64,000 bases of DNA, taken from assembly GCA_036583965.1 (NCBI GenBank), contig JAZBQD010000030.1, forward strand, positions 58,467,551-58,531,550, given 5' to 3'. The stretch comes from Prunella strophiata. Its lineage: Eukaryota > Chordata > Aves > Passeriformes > Prunellidae. How positions within the stretch are numbered: position 1 is the stretch's first letter; every line of letters begins with the position of its first letter. The notes below the pieces were generated by a model. It was not told the DNA's origin and made no database searches. It saw only the letters and a list, made by a program, of their open reading frames with translations. Positions 38,400 to 50,198 of the stretch are shown here, one piece after another. A program made the position numbers and the translations under genes.

Positions 38400-39215
38400 C
38401 TCATTGACCAGCTGAGATTTAACATCTCCCAGGAGAAGTATCCACAACCTCTCTGGGCAACCTCTTCCAGTGATTAACCACCCTCACTTAGGACTTTTTT
38501 GTTTAAAGCCAGGGTAAATTTGCCTTGCTGCACCGCATGTCCCTACATCTTGGCTTTTCATTGTGTACATCTGTCATGAGTCCCTGTGGCCAGCCCTTTA
38601 GGCAGCTGTGCATAGCAATTGGATCCCCCACAGCCATTTCTTCTTAAGACTGAATAAACCCAGCTCTCAGATTCTCAGTTTTCTTTATGTTCTGTCTTGC
38701 TCACATCCCTCAGTTCTGTTCTTCATTCCCCAGCCACCATGGCAATTCTCCTCTGGACTCATTCTACTTTGTCAACATCTGCCCTGTACTGGGCAGGCAG
38801 CCCTGCACTGAATGCAGTGACCCACTTGTTCTCTCACGAGTCCCACAGGGCAGTGACCACTTTCCTCAGCCTGCCACTGTGTTCTTCCTACTGCAGCCCA
38901 CCCTGCCATCAGCCCCAGGGCACACTGCTGACCCATGTTCAAGTTATTGTCCCTCCAGGAGCCCTGTCCTGTACTGCAAACCCCTCAACTCTACCATTTC
39001 TCTGAGACGAGAGCTGGCTCCCAGGCTGTACTGGGGCAGGGGGTTATTCCATCCCAGATGCAGGACATTGCATTCCCCCCAAATGAACTTCATGGGGTTT
39101 TTATCCCCTCTCCAGTCTCTCAAGGTTTCTCTGAAGTGCTTGCTCTTTAAGGTTTTGATTGTTCTAATCAATTTGGTGTCATCATTCAAACTTGCTCTAG
39201 GTAAAAGAAATGAAG
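38400..39215 (-). mobile_element. 5'-truncated CR1 LINE, RT C-terminal region and 3' UTR
   Basis: On the minus strand the element runs from just after the catalytic box into the 3' UTR. The translation of 38944-39342 includes a variant of KCKVLHLGRNN (here ECNVLHLGWNN) followed by PLPQYSLGA, matching the CR1 phrase PMHQYRLGA. The forward strand shows other CR1 complements: CCACAACCTCTCTGGGCAAC near 38445, GGACTCATTCTACTTTGTCA near 38755, and AATTTGGTGTCATCATTCAA near 39170. Compared with the general consensus, an internal segment after GCAGCCCACCCTGCCATCAG is shortened, and the 4409-4752 copy shares this. That makes the two copies members of one subfamily. The outer boundaries are approximate. 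Confidence 0.88.
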
Positions 39216-41363
39216 ACTGACAAAATGGAGGATCTTCACACGTTAAACAACTGACTGGAAGAAAGAAAAAGGAAGGTATGACTATTTCACCATTACCCTC
39301 AGACAAGTCCTGTAGGAATATATGTTGAAGTCCCTGCTGCACAACACATCCATTACTGGACAGGACAAGAGGTTAAGCAGTGAATAGTAGCATTTGCTGT
39401 CAGTACCCAGTTACCTCCAGTAATGAAGATACTGTTCAGTTATGGGGATTTGCAGTCCTTTTTTTTTTTTTTTCAAAGATGCAGGAAGCCAAACTCCAAA
39501 CCAAGAGATCATTAATGTACATAAACATATGAATATATAGGAAAAAAAAATATGTTTAATAATAACTATTGATAATTGGGGTTTTTTTTATTAAAAATAA
39601 TTTTGTGATTTTAGGTTATAAGCGTGGCTTTGTTTGGTGCTCAGATAATTTTCATTATGAGATAGATGTTCCTAATTATTTTAATGTCCTTTACCAGCTA
39701 GTATATGCATATGCTGTCAATGATTTTTAAAATAATGCCATACAGTTATAATGGTGTACATTCTAATGCATCTAACTCAGTGATCTAATTTGTTTTCTTC
39801 CTAAAAAAGTGCCAATGCTCCTGTTGTAGTTATCTGAAACTCTGCAAGTGTCCTTTTAGCCACGTCTAAGAAGTTCAAGATCCATTTAAAGAAGTATGAT
39901 AGCCCTTTTCTCTCTTTTATTTATCCTTTACCCATAAAGCATGTCATTCCTGTACCTGTTATCATTAGTTACTGCTATATTCATCCATTGCCTTTTAATG
40001 TATTGCCATTAAACTGGATGGCAAACAGTGGGCAGGGAAAATGATATGGTCAGTGCCCTGGGGATGTAACAGTAATGGATGGATGGACAGTAATGATTCA
40101 CTTACTGCAATCAGTGCTACTCCCAGTCAGTTTTGTGATGCAATATTAGTTGCAGAAGAGATATCAGATGAGAGGAAAAAAAATAGAAAAGTAGATTAGC
40201 CTACATAAATGGGAAGGAAATAGCAAATAGTTGTGGCTTGAACCCTTCTGTTTATTGCTGGGTTTTAAAGTTCGGAAATAGATGAAAATTATAGGAAGCA
40301 CTAAAATGGAAATTAGCTTTTTCAAAAAGTTCAAGGTTGCTGTAGACATTTTGAAAGAAAATTATGTCTGTCCTTAATGCTTTTACTACAGGCCTCAATA
40401 CATAACAAAGCAAGGTGAAACAAACAGACTTAAGTTATGTTTTTAATCCCAGATGAAGGCTGAGTGTCATTGGAGCTGGAATAACTTCTATACACTGCAT
40501 TGGTGTGTTGAGATAAAGTAATTTTGATCGAATCCTCTCAAATCAGCTGAGAAGGAAAATAAAACCACTGAATAAAGTAAAATTACCCATATTCATCAAA
40601 CTGCAGCAGAATAAGTACTCTTCTAGGAAGGACATACTGAGCTGGTTTAAAGCATGGTAGAGTTCATAGGATTTGCACAAGCTTTGTTAGCATGTGTCTT
40701 TTCTTCAAATTCTTTACTTCTAACTCATATGATTATATACCTGCTCTTTAATTCAGCTATTTCAGCTACTGAGAGAATAATATGCTGATAATGATGATGA
40801 GATTTTTTTTTTAATGTAGCACACTGTAAAACACAAAGGAAACACAAGATGGGGTAGAAATTAAGTAGAAAGTTCAGAGATTAATAAAATGGCTTTATTT
40901 AAATGTTCATCTACAAAAGAACTTTATAGTCATTAGAATGTTGAATTCATAATTAATTAATTAATCCATTGACACAATATTTTTTCAATGCCTTTTTCTC
41001 TTTTAAATCCATTTTTTCTGGTGTCATGTCTGGAAAACGGTGGTTTGCAAATACTTGGAAGTATTACTAAGCAAAACCAGACTGAGCAAGAGGTGTAAGA
41101 AAGGCATATTTTTTTGATTGATAGAAGGATGCAAGGCTGTGAGAATAATAAACAGTGTTTAGATAGCAGCATAAGAAGCTTTACAACTGTTTAACAAAAT
41201 AGGTTTGTTACTATATACATATAACAAGAAACTGAATGCTATTTTAGCTTTATAGAGTTTAATTTGCTTGTCTTCTGAAAACGGGCAAATATAACAGCTG
41301 TTTCCAACCTTCAACTTTACAAACTTCACTCTCATCTAGCAAAGCATTCTGCTAAGTTCCTGA

Positions 41364-41445
41364 AATTGGAGGTAAAGATGCAATTTCTGTACAGTGTTAA
41401 ACCAAATTAGAGGTAAAAATGCAATATCTGTATGTGTTAAGCCAC
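41364..41445. repeat. 41-bp imperfect tandem duplication
   Basis: Two copies of a segment containing GAGGTAAAGATGCAATTTCT (second copy GAGGTAAAAATGCAATATCT) start at 41369 and 41410, with small internal differences. Confidence 0.8.
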
Positions 41446-42617
41446 AGAATTATGAAGACTATAACGACTGAAGAGTCTAAAACTGTATACAGTACACTTC
41501 TTGCAAAGCTTAAGTGAGGCATGTAATTACATTTTTTAATTCCATATAATATTTTCTAGCATACATGCATGTATATTACAGTTTTCTAGCTAAACATTCA
41601 TTCTCTGTGCTTTTGTGTAATCTAAGATTTAAAAAATGCAATTTTCAAGCAAACAGTATCAAAAAAACCACAAAGAATGCAGATGTAATCTACCAGAGCA
41701 GAGCTAAATGTAAACCTCTTTGCCAATACGACATGTTGCAGCACATGTTCTTCTGTAGGACATGGGGAGCATGGGCAAAGCAAGAATCTCTGCTGATAAA
41801 GGTGTTGCTGCTCTGCTTCTACCCATTTTCCATGTCTGATGATCAGTGATTTTTTACTGTAAACATGGTACAGTTAATTGTTTCAAATAACCAAATTCTT
41901 TTCAGCTCCGTCAGTTGTATTTTGTTGGATTTTCAAAACCACAAGCAACTCTATTCTTTCCTTCTTCACAAGGGAAAGTTATATATTTACTATTTTTCTG
42001 CTGCAGAACTAATCTCTTTGTTTCTCATATGAGTTTGTGCTGGATGGCTTGGGAATGCAGGAAGTTATGCATTGCCCTGGAGTTCAATAAGGTTTGGACA
42101 GATTTATGGATGAATGGCATGCTCAGGCATAATACAAAACACAGCCCACAGTACTCCCCAAAATCAATCAGTTTGAAATCTCTTTCTTTTCTCTCATGTC
42201 TTATCAAGAAGAAACATCCCATAGCATCCTCCAAAACCTTGGAATTTTTCTGCTCCATTAAAATCCCCAGACAATTACCTCCCACATCCTGCATGTATTG
42301 AGTGCTATTTTTCATGTGGGTGCAGCCAGTGTAAGACAAAAAGAGAAGGTCCATGCAAATCTTTGTTTAAGACAAATAGTAGTACAGTCTGAGCAGGTTA
42401 GATATTTATTTCTGCCAGAGGGAAATTAAAATTTGTCTGTAGTTCATAGTATATCACAGAATTTGAATAGTTTATGAGGAGAATTACTGGGCCAAGATGA
42501 GGTGTCAGTCTACAAGTCGGGGCAACAATTCAAAAGGTGAAACAAGAGTTTGGTTTCTACAAAATGATTAAACTAAGTGAACTCAGCCCAGTAGGAGCAA
42601 CCAATGCTGTTACTTAC

Positions 42618-42626
42618 TTTTTTTTT

Positions 42627-42658
<32 letters not shown>
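42618..42658. repeat. T-rich tract including T30
   Basis: Ten T, one C, then thirty T. The 77-codon frame starting at 42604 reads a poly-Phe artefact through it. Confidence 0.9.
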
Positions 42659-42863
42659 CAGATAGGGTTACACTTGAACATAAAAAAACTCTATACGTAT
42701 CTTTTTGGTACCTCAGCATAGTCCATCATTGCCTGCTACAGTACCACAGGACTCTGGGTCATGGAAATTTTTTATTTCAAGCTAATTATGCTATGGAGGG
42801 TTTTTTAACAGATTTTTTTAGAGTAAACTCAAAGTAACTGACTTGAACATCTTAGATCCCTGC

Positions 42864-42883
42864 AAAAAAAAAAAAAAAAAAAA
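42864..42883. repeat. A20 homopolymer
   Basis: An uninterrupted run of 20 A. Confidence 0.85.
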
Positions 42884-43379
42884 CCCTTCTCAGTCATTGT
42901 GCTACCCAAACAACCTTCCTGATCATCCTTGTCACTATAATAAACATTTTTGAGACATTTCAAGAAAATTCATTCCTGCTTTGCAGAAAAGTCCCTTAGA
43001 AAGATAGAAATAGAGAAGTGTCAGGAAGTTATCATTTTGTAGTAAAAACCAGGTTTCACATCACTAGTCTGCTTTTAATTATGGTGATGAGACTTGCACA
43101 CTTACCTTCAAATCACTTTTCATTTCTTAGTTGCTCCATCCAGCCAAGACCAGTGTTCAGCTGTCTTGTTCTCTGCAGAGCTGAAAAGCAAGAAACAAGT
43201 GCTCCCAAGATACCAACTAGTACCAAGCTAGGGCATGCAGCAAGTGGAAAAATCAACAAAATACAGATCAGATAATCTTCATTCCCAAATTTCTCCTCAC
43301 ATAATCAGATCAATCTCCACAGAGCAAAACTATCTGATGCTCCACATGAAATCAAATTGTATTGGCTCTAACACAAGTA

Positions 43380-43407
43380 TTGAAGTATTGTTCCCTCAAT
43401 ACTTCAA
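43380..43407. repeat. Snap-back hairpin, 11-bp arms, 6-nt loop
   Basis: TTGAAGTATTG and CAATACTTCAA are perfect reverse complements around TTCCCT. Confidence 0.9.
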
Positions 43408-45124
43408 CAATCCATGGGCAGAGTATATTCTTAGTCCGAGATTCTTTTCATGCCTGTCCTAAAAAAATAAATAAATAGTTGTAACTGCCTGGAGGCTGAA
43501 AACACTTTCAAACTATTCTACTAGTATTATTGCTGGGCTTTTTTTTGTTGTTTTTATTTCATGCCTAAAATGCTAGCTGAAATTAAATAATTTTGAAGGT
43601 CTGTTGCTGTGGGTGATGTGATGTGATGTGTCTGAAGAAACCATCACTGATGGAGTCAGAACAGCTACCTCCACTAAAGTTAGCTACTCTTCTGTGTTCT
43701 CTCTTTATCTAAGTGGGAAGAGCAAGTCCATATTTTCCTGCTCTGCCTTACCATGCCATCTATTTCTTATGAGACACCTCTTGTCTCTCTAGCTGCTTGT
43801 GGCAGCAAAACCCAAAATGAAACTTAAAGTTGCCCAGTTGAGAAGCTGAGGCATGGAATTTGGTTGAGTGTTCTTTATTGTTCACAAGTCACCTAGATTG
43901 TCATATTTAAAATATGTTTAATTAAGTTTTTAGTTGTTGATTTCAGGTGACTGCTGATCACACTGACAGGAGTAAATAGGTGATCAGTAATCAGAAGCTC
44001 AGAACAATAGAAGAATTTAAGAATGAATGCAATTATGTAAGATCATGCAGAACCAATAATAAGGAAAAAATATATTTTTCCCCCACCCTGAGTATACAGG
44101 AATAAATGGAAAAGAAATGGAGAAAGAGAACCATGCATATTAATGAGACAACACCATCTAATCAAAACCCATTGTCTTCTGCCAGCTCAATCAACAAATT
44201 ATTATAGAGGATAATGTTACACTTAGGAACTCTAAATGTTTATAAACAGCCCAATTACTATACTGTAGTAACTCATCCTCTAATGCAATCAGGTTTAATA
44301 TTTTATCAGAAGAACAGAAGACAAAATTTGTATAAGATCAAACAACTACATAGACAAAGACATTTTTGCTTATGTTGAATAAATATGTTAAATTTTAAAT
44401 AAATGTACGTGATTTTTTTTTTTTTTAGTTTCTCAATAGCACAAATAATAAATAAGCATCAAGTTGCCAATCTCTAAAGATTATCCAGACTGCAGCAATC
44501 TTAAATACTAAAACCCAAAAAGCACCCTAAAATCTCAGTTGTCATATTATCAGCATTTGTATAAACAACCAAGATGTACCAGTCAGTTGTAGCACAAGAT
44601 ATTAAAATTCAGTCCATGTGTTTTACTCCAGTAGCCAGTGAGGAAAATTGCATTGAATTTACTGGAAAAATAGAATAGATGGACTTACACTGACAGCTTT
44701 ACCAAATTTCTCTGAAGTGTGTTTAAAAGCTCTATTGAATGCATCCCAACTTTCAGGTACATTTAAAGGGCATTAGTATAGAAGGTTTTCTTCATCTCCT
44801 GTTCTTATGAGCTTATAATTAATTGAAATAAATATGCATAATTGCATATGACTGTAGTCCTTCCCAGCAACATTAACCCATGCCTTGCGCTCCCCTTGGC
44901 AGTGGCTCTGAAAACAGCTTATCATTGAGGACTAGGAAATCACTTTTGCTTCCTTCTTCTTTACTGTTCTCTTCTCTTTTGGTCCCCCAAGAAAAATTAT
45001 CTAGGGAGAAAGAGAATTATTTAGGAATGGTAAAGGCCTATCATGGTATTTAAACACTGAAGAGAAGCAGTTATCTAAAGCTGGGAGGGACAGCTGTGAC
45101 TGCCAGGATTTGTTGCCAGCTCTA

Positions 45125-45270
45125 GGAATGGCTTACTTCGTGTGCTTGTCAGCTTTTCTAGCCTCTCTGTAAAATGGAACTAACATTTTTTGATGCCACA
45201 GAGATAAGTATTTTGAAGTACTTTGAAGACACAGAGCGTTTTAATAGGGTTAAGTATTGTACTTTAACTA
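45125..45270 (-). mobile_element. Possible ancient MIR/CORE-type SINE relic
   Basis: The forward strand reads like the complement of MIR: CTTGTCAGCTTTTCTAGCCT, CTCTGTAAAATGGAACTAAC, then an AGTACTTTGAAGACACAGAG segment resembling the AAGCGCTTTGAGA region of amniote SINEs. Divergence is high and there is no intact tRNA-like head. MIR/CORE SINEs predate the bird-mammal split, so a highly decayed copy is plausible. Confidence 0.4.
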
Positions 45271-45742
45271 CACAGACCAAAGAAGAGAGTTTGAATTTCT
45301 TTTTTTTTCCCCCCATGGAGATGCTATAATTCAGATTAAACCTGATTTTGACACAACTATGAATCTGAAACCAAGGATGGATGCAAAAATCAAGTTTTCA
45401 AGGGATGTCCATGTCTAAGTAGAGGAATAGTAGCCTACAGTTTCTCATTAATCATCTAGATCCATGATTAACTTTTCACTTTTAATCTTTATCTCTTCAA
45501 AGTTTAAGAAATATTACAGATGAGGATCACATGAAATGAATCATATTAATTTTTTCCCATAAGTATTAAGCAGTGGCATTCTGAGGCTTAAGTAGAAAAA
45601 AGGAAAATAGAAAACACAACCTGTGATGTCAGAGTAGACCACTAGAATTAACAGTCTGTAGAACCATTTTTTGAGGTACTTCCATGAAAAATCATCTATG
45701 TTAAATTAAAATAGAATCAAAATTGTGCATAAAAACAACTAA
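45271..45742. other. AT-rich DNA, no gene seen
   Basis: There is no defensible frame or repeat apart from a short T/C homopolymer stretch at about 45300-45314. Confidence 0.5.
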
Positions 45743-45796
45743 AATCACAGAATCAACTAGGTTGGAAAGAATTTTGAGATCATCAAATCCAACCTG
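45743..45796 (-). mobile_element. CR1 LINE 3' tail, short
   Basis: The forward strand shows AATCACAGAATCAACTAGGT, TGGAAAGAATTTTGAGATCA and TCAAATCCAACC, the complement of the CR1 terminus. Only about 54 bp remain. Confidence 0.85.
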
Positions 45797-48219
45797 CAAT
45801 ACAGGTATATAAAAATATTTATAAAAACTATTCATATGATAATAGTAAAGACTTATTCCAGTGCAATAGAATGCAGCACAGAGAGATTTATTCTGCTGCA
45901 TCATACAGCATCTATCAGAATTAGAAATTTTGACTTCAAAAACAGTGTGGGACATAGGAGACGTGTCGTTGTGAAATTAAAAATTATTTTCAGATCATGG
46001 ACATTTCCTTTCCAAAAAGATACCAAATCTTTCAAAACAATTCGGCATCCTAGACCTTGTTCAGACTACTCATGCATTTTACAGTCCAGTGTATGGGAGA
46101 GAATGTCCCTAAAGCAGCTTGCTTTGTGTAAACTGCAACCAAAAGACAGAGAAGATGCCCAGTTTGCCAGGGTGTGTATTTTTACTTCAATGCAAGCAAT
46201 AAGCCAAAGCATCTGAAAATCTCTATTAGCAAATGCACACGTGAGCATGTGCCCATACAGATGTAATTGGCCTGGAATGCCTGAGCCCAGTTTCCTTTGG
46301 ATTAACTGTAATGAAGGACACAAGGCAGATAGTCAAATAAGCTCACAGAATCAAATTTAGTTTTCTCAATGCAGTTATGACTAATAGATTCTCATAAGAG
46401 CCTTCTTAAGACAGACTGAAACTGCAGTAAAAGAACAGATGCAGGTGTAACCACTGAATATACAATATCATAATAAACTATTCATATAAATTTATTTCAT
46501 ATTTCTGTGTGTAGCACTGTGTGTAAACAAACATAGCATATAGAACCCTCACAAAAAGGATAAGGCCAGCATATTTCTTCTTAATTTCCTATGTAATCTA
46601 TGAATAAATATGAAAGGCAAACAACTACCATTAATTTTCAGCACATGAAAACTAGGGATACCAAGTGAAATTATACAGCCATGTATTTCATTCAAAACAA
46701 AACATCATTTTTCATGTAGCACTTAAACTGAGAATCTTGTCATATGTTTCTAGATATTCTAGATATGGATTTAAAAATGAAGAAAAATAATAGAAGGAGA
46801 GGTCATCAGTATTTACTAAACATAAGAATCTTATCCTGGCTCAGAAACCCCCCAAATTATTCATGCAATTTTGGAATTCCATTATCAAACTAGAGAGAGC
46901 AAGAGGAGACATGACTGAATTTCTGAGGATATTAGGACCAAATGCTAAGTCTCAAGGGGTGCATCTTGGGCAGAGGGTCTGAGCCCACAGGGACAAGAAG
47001 TAACCCCAGCAGGAGATTACTAGGACAAATTCTTGACAGACCAGTCCCAACATTTCTCTCCCTTATGCCTCTCTCCTTAATTGCCTTAAGGAACTTCAGC
47101 CAGTTTGAAATAATAGAATAGAAATCTGTCACACTCTTTTGTGAACTTCGCCTCAGCTCCTGCATTCTTCTGGGAAGGAACTGAATTTTTGTGTCTCACT
47201 CTCAGTAGCAAACTATAATATATGGCCAAAACACTTAAATATTAAAGAGTAACTTTAACAAGATGAAGTGACTATTAAAACTGAAGATCCAAGTGAAAGA
47301 TAAAGGAATTTATTCAAACGCCAAAGAAATCTGAAGCAAGTTACCACTGAAAATGAGTGGTTTATATTTAGAATTCCAACAGACCTAAAATTCTATGGAT
47401 AATATAGATAGTGCCATAATATATAATGGTTTTCCACTGAAAACAATTAAGTTCATTTTGCTGTGTTGCCCAAATGTAATTTACAGTAGACATGTAAATT
47501 CTAAGAGGGAGGTAAATAAGGATTGGTTATAACATAGCTAATTAGTAAAAGATAAATAATGAGAACTTGTGCCTAGTTTATTGCTTATTTTCCTTGAAAA
47601 TATATTGAAAATGCTGAAATTACTTCAGCAAGAGTAAGATTTATGTATTTGGAGGCTAACAGTATTCTCATCCTATGTCTGTACTCTCTCCTTCACAGCT
47701 GTCATAAATGTTCTGTAACACTTCAAATTTTATGATGCTAATTAGATCTAAAATGCTTGTGTAACTAATGTGTAAGTATATTGTAAGCTTGTGCACAGCT
47801 AAATGAACTTCTGAAGAAATTGCAATACTCCGTAATTGCAATGTTTGTACATTATATAATTATACTGAGTTGCATTGGGTCTAAAAAAATTTACACATAC
47901 TGTTCAATCCCTGAACTTAATGAGTACACATAGTTTTAGAACTGATTCACTGGTTCATGCTCTCAGTGGCATTAGAATTAGATAAGATGTTAGTCTATCA
48001 ATCCACCTCAGCATTTTATCAGAGAGTGGCATATTTCTTATGGTTAGACATGCCAACTCAAATGTAGTACACACTATTTTTTAACTGCAATTGTAATCTA
48101 CTTCATGTGGACTTAAAATGACTAATTTGTTCTCAAATAATAATTTGAAAGAATTAAAAGAAATCTAAAACTATTGCATATATTTAACCAAAGAAACTCA
48201 GTAGTTTCCCAAAAAAAAG

Positions 48220-48223
<4 letters not shown>

Positions 48224-48265
<42 letters not shown>

Positions 48266-48285
48266 CACACTTTTTTTTTTTTTTT
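48224..48285. repeat. (TA)n microsatellite followed by T15
   Basis: AT alternation of about 40 bp (48224-48265), one short break, then ACAC and fifteen T (48271-48285). Confidence 0.92.
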
Positions 48286-48714
48286 GAAAATTAACCAGCA
48301 CTGCATACCAGAAAGACAGATAAAAAACCATAAATGATCTCTTTTTTTCCCCTATTAATTGTGACACTCTATACTTTAAAGCTGTCTATGCTTTGTTTCT
48401 CTGACACAAAAAACAAAACTTCAATACATCAGTTCTCAGACTGTTCTGAAATATTCAATTTTTTGGATGTCTGATGGTTTTGATTTTGTTGGTGTTTTTA
48501 CTAGGGTTAGTACTGACTTTATTTTGTATTTTCAAGACACTCTCCCTGGATGTAGACCTTTTATCTAAATCCATTTTAAGCATCTTCTGCTTCAAACTCT
48601 AAAATAGCTTTGGTGAATGCCTTTCTCAGAATCTCACTAATTATTTCTGCTTTCTGGTCTTAGTTTATTTTTTCCAATAGATTTTCCTAACAACATTGTA
48701 CTCTTCATTTAACA

Positions 48715-48825
48715 GAACAAACCAGAAAAGCCAACCAACCAAACAAACAAAACCTCCCAAACAAACAAAAACCCAAAACAAACAAAAAAATAAACCCCCA
48801 TAAAACAAAACAAAAAAACTGCTTG
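48715..48825. repeat. A/C-rich low-complexity patch
   Basis: Repeated CAAA, CCAA and AACAAAC words with almost no G or T. Similar patches lie at 52740-52945 and 58808-58965, and complementary T/G patches at 5138-5245 and 37390-37455. Confidence 0.8.
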
Positions 48826-49602
48826 GAGACTGACTTTCTGACATTCATAGTCATTTTCTCTTGCTCTTCTCCCTTAGAAGTTTGCCTTGAAGGTGGATCT
48901 CTGTTAAGGGAGCAAAATAGTCCCTTTTGACTCCTAAGGACATATCGAGCCAAAACTACTACAAATGGTTGAATGGTGGTAGGTGAATTAAAGTCCCTTC
49001 TTTATTAATCTAGAGCTTCTCTGCCAACCAACCCTGTGGCCAGTTCTAATAATCACTGATGTTTGTCACATGACATTTTTGCAATCTCTTTTCTAGTCAG
49101 AGTATTTTTCTTGCTTACAACATCTTAATCAGCAAAGATTGACTGCATTTGAAAAAGGGGACATCTCTCTTTATTCAAATTATTCAGTCTGTGCTACCAT
49201 CACTTTGGAATCACAGCCCAACATAAGAGACAAAAATTAAGATCTAAATCTGTTCTTCCAGAATGGAACTGGCTGCTTGCAAGCTACAAGTAAAGTGTGT
49301 TACAAATACATACCAAATCCCTTGTTATACTCCAAATCTTCAAATTTTCATATATTAAATATCTGAGTACTAGCAATCATCTGCCTATATTCAGTAACAA
49401 TATTTTGGACATTTTTACTCCAAGTACTAGTTTACCAAGTAGAAAGAAAAAGATATTCCATATGCCTTGAGTACAACATAAAAGAGGGAACAAGTTGGCC
49501 TGAAGTATCCCCTCTTCTCTTTAAACTACTGTGCTGTTGGCAGGAGTGTGTCCTCTTTCAACAGAAGAAGAAAAGAAATGATGATAAAAAGGCAGACACT
49601 CA

Positions 49603-49603
<1 letters not shown>

Positions 49604-49648
<45 letters not shown>
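49604..49648. repeat. A45 homopolymer
   Basis: The longest single-base run in the window. No retrocopy body precedes it. Confidence 0.9.
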
Positions 49649-49652
<4 letters not shown>

Positions 49653-50071
49653 GCCTTTCTGAAACAATAATCTCTGCAGGGATGAAAGAGGAGATATCAG
49701 CCTGCTTTCCATGAAAAATAAAACAAAGGCATGTGCTACACCAAATATTCCTGTACATCTAGTGGGAGGTAATTGAATTAAAAATACCCACCCTGAGGTG
49801 AAAATAGTTCCTGTGCCTGTATTTGCTGCTTGCTGCCTAAAACAACTACTTTTCCCACCTCGAGCAATATTTTACAGCTGCAACCACAAGTGCCAAAATG
49901 TACCAGAAAGGAAGACACCAATAATTAGACTCATAAGGGTTCTTTCTGGGGATTTCAAATGAAAACTGGACTGGTTGAGATTTATGGAAAGGCAGAGTCC
50001 AGGCTGTCGAGATGTTACTTGGGCCTCGGATCTTCAAAGAGACTGCACAGTTGTGGGTTGCTATAAGGTTG

Positions 50072-50077
50072 TTTATT
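50072..50077 (-). promoter_or_regulatory. AATAAA polyadenylation-type signal of the candidate LTR
   Basis: Minus-strand AATAAA in the context CTGCAATAAACAACC, about 180 bp before the proposed 3' end of the element, where an LTR's R region would be expected. Confidence 0.35.
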
Positions 50078-50198
50078 GCAGGCATACATCAGTCTTGAGA
50101 CAAAGAGTTCAAGGTGTTAAAGTCCATGAAAATGCTTTCTGGTATAGAGTCCCGAGCAAGAGCTGCTGCAGCAGGGCTGCTCTCTGGTATAAAGAGTC

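Larger units (their letters stand above)
39216..45124. other. AT-rich single-copy DNA, no gene seen
   Basis: A 128-residue plus-strand frame (41915-42301) and a 109-residue minus-strand frame (42025-42354) overlap and are unrecognised. T15 (39459-39473), a 41-bp tandem duplication, T30 and A20 tracts, and a hairpin at 43380-43407 are present. Confidence 0.5.
45797..49886. other. AT-rich single-copy DNA, no gene seen
   Basis: A 126-residue plus-strand frame (45836-46216) has no domain I recognise and overlaps a minus-strand frame. At about 47700-48060 the sequence is free of simple repeats and contains two ATTGCAAT words 16 bp apart near 47820-47842, suggestive of C/EBP-type sites. The stretch also holds a TA microsatellite, an A/C-rich patch and an A45 tract. 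Confidence 0.45.

Noticed and set aside
38687..39220. 177-codon plus-strand frame, the longest in the window
   Set aside because: It is antisense to the minus-strand CR1 copy. Its sister copy at 4477-4827 gives a similar shadow frame.
41915..42354. Overlapping 128- and 109-codon frames on opposite strands
   Set aside because: Neither resembles a known protein or retroviral domain, and mutual overlap suggests chance.
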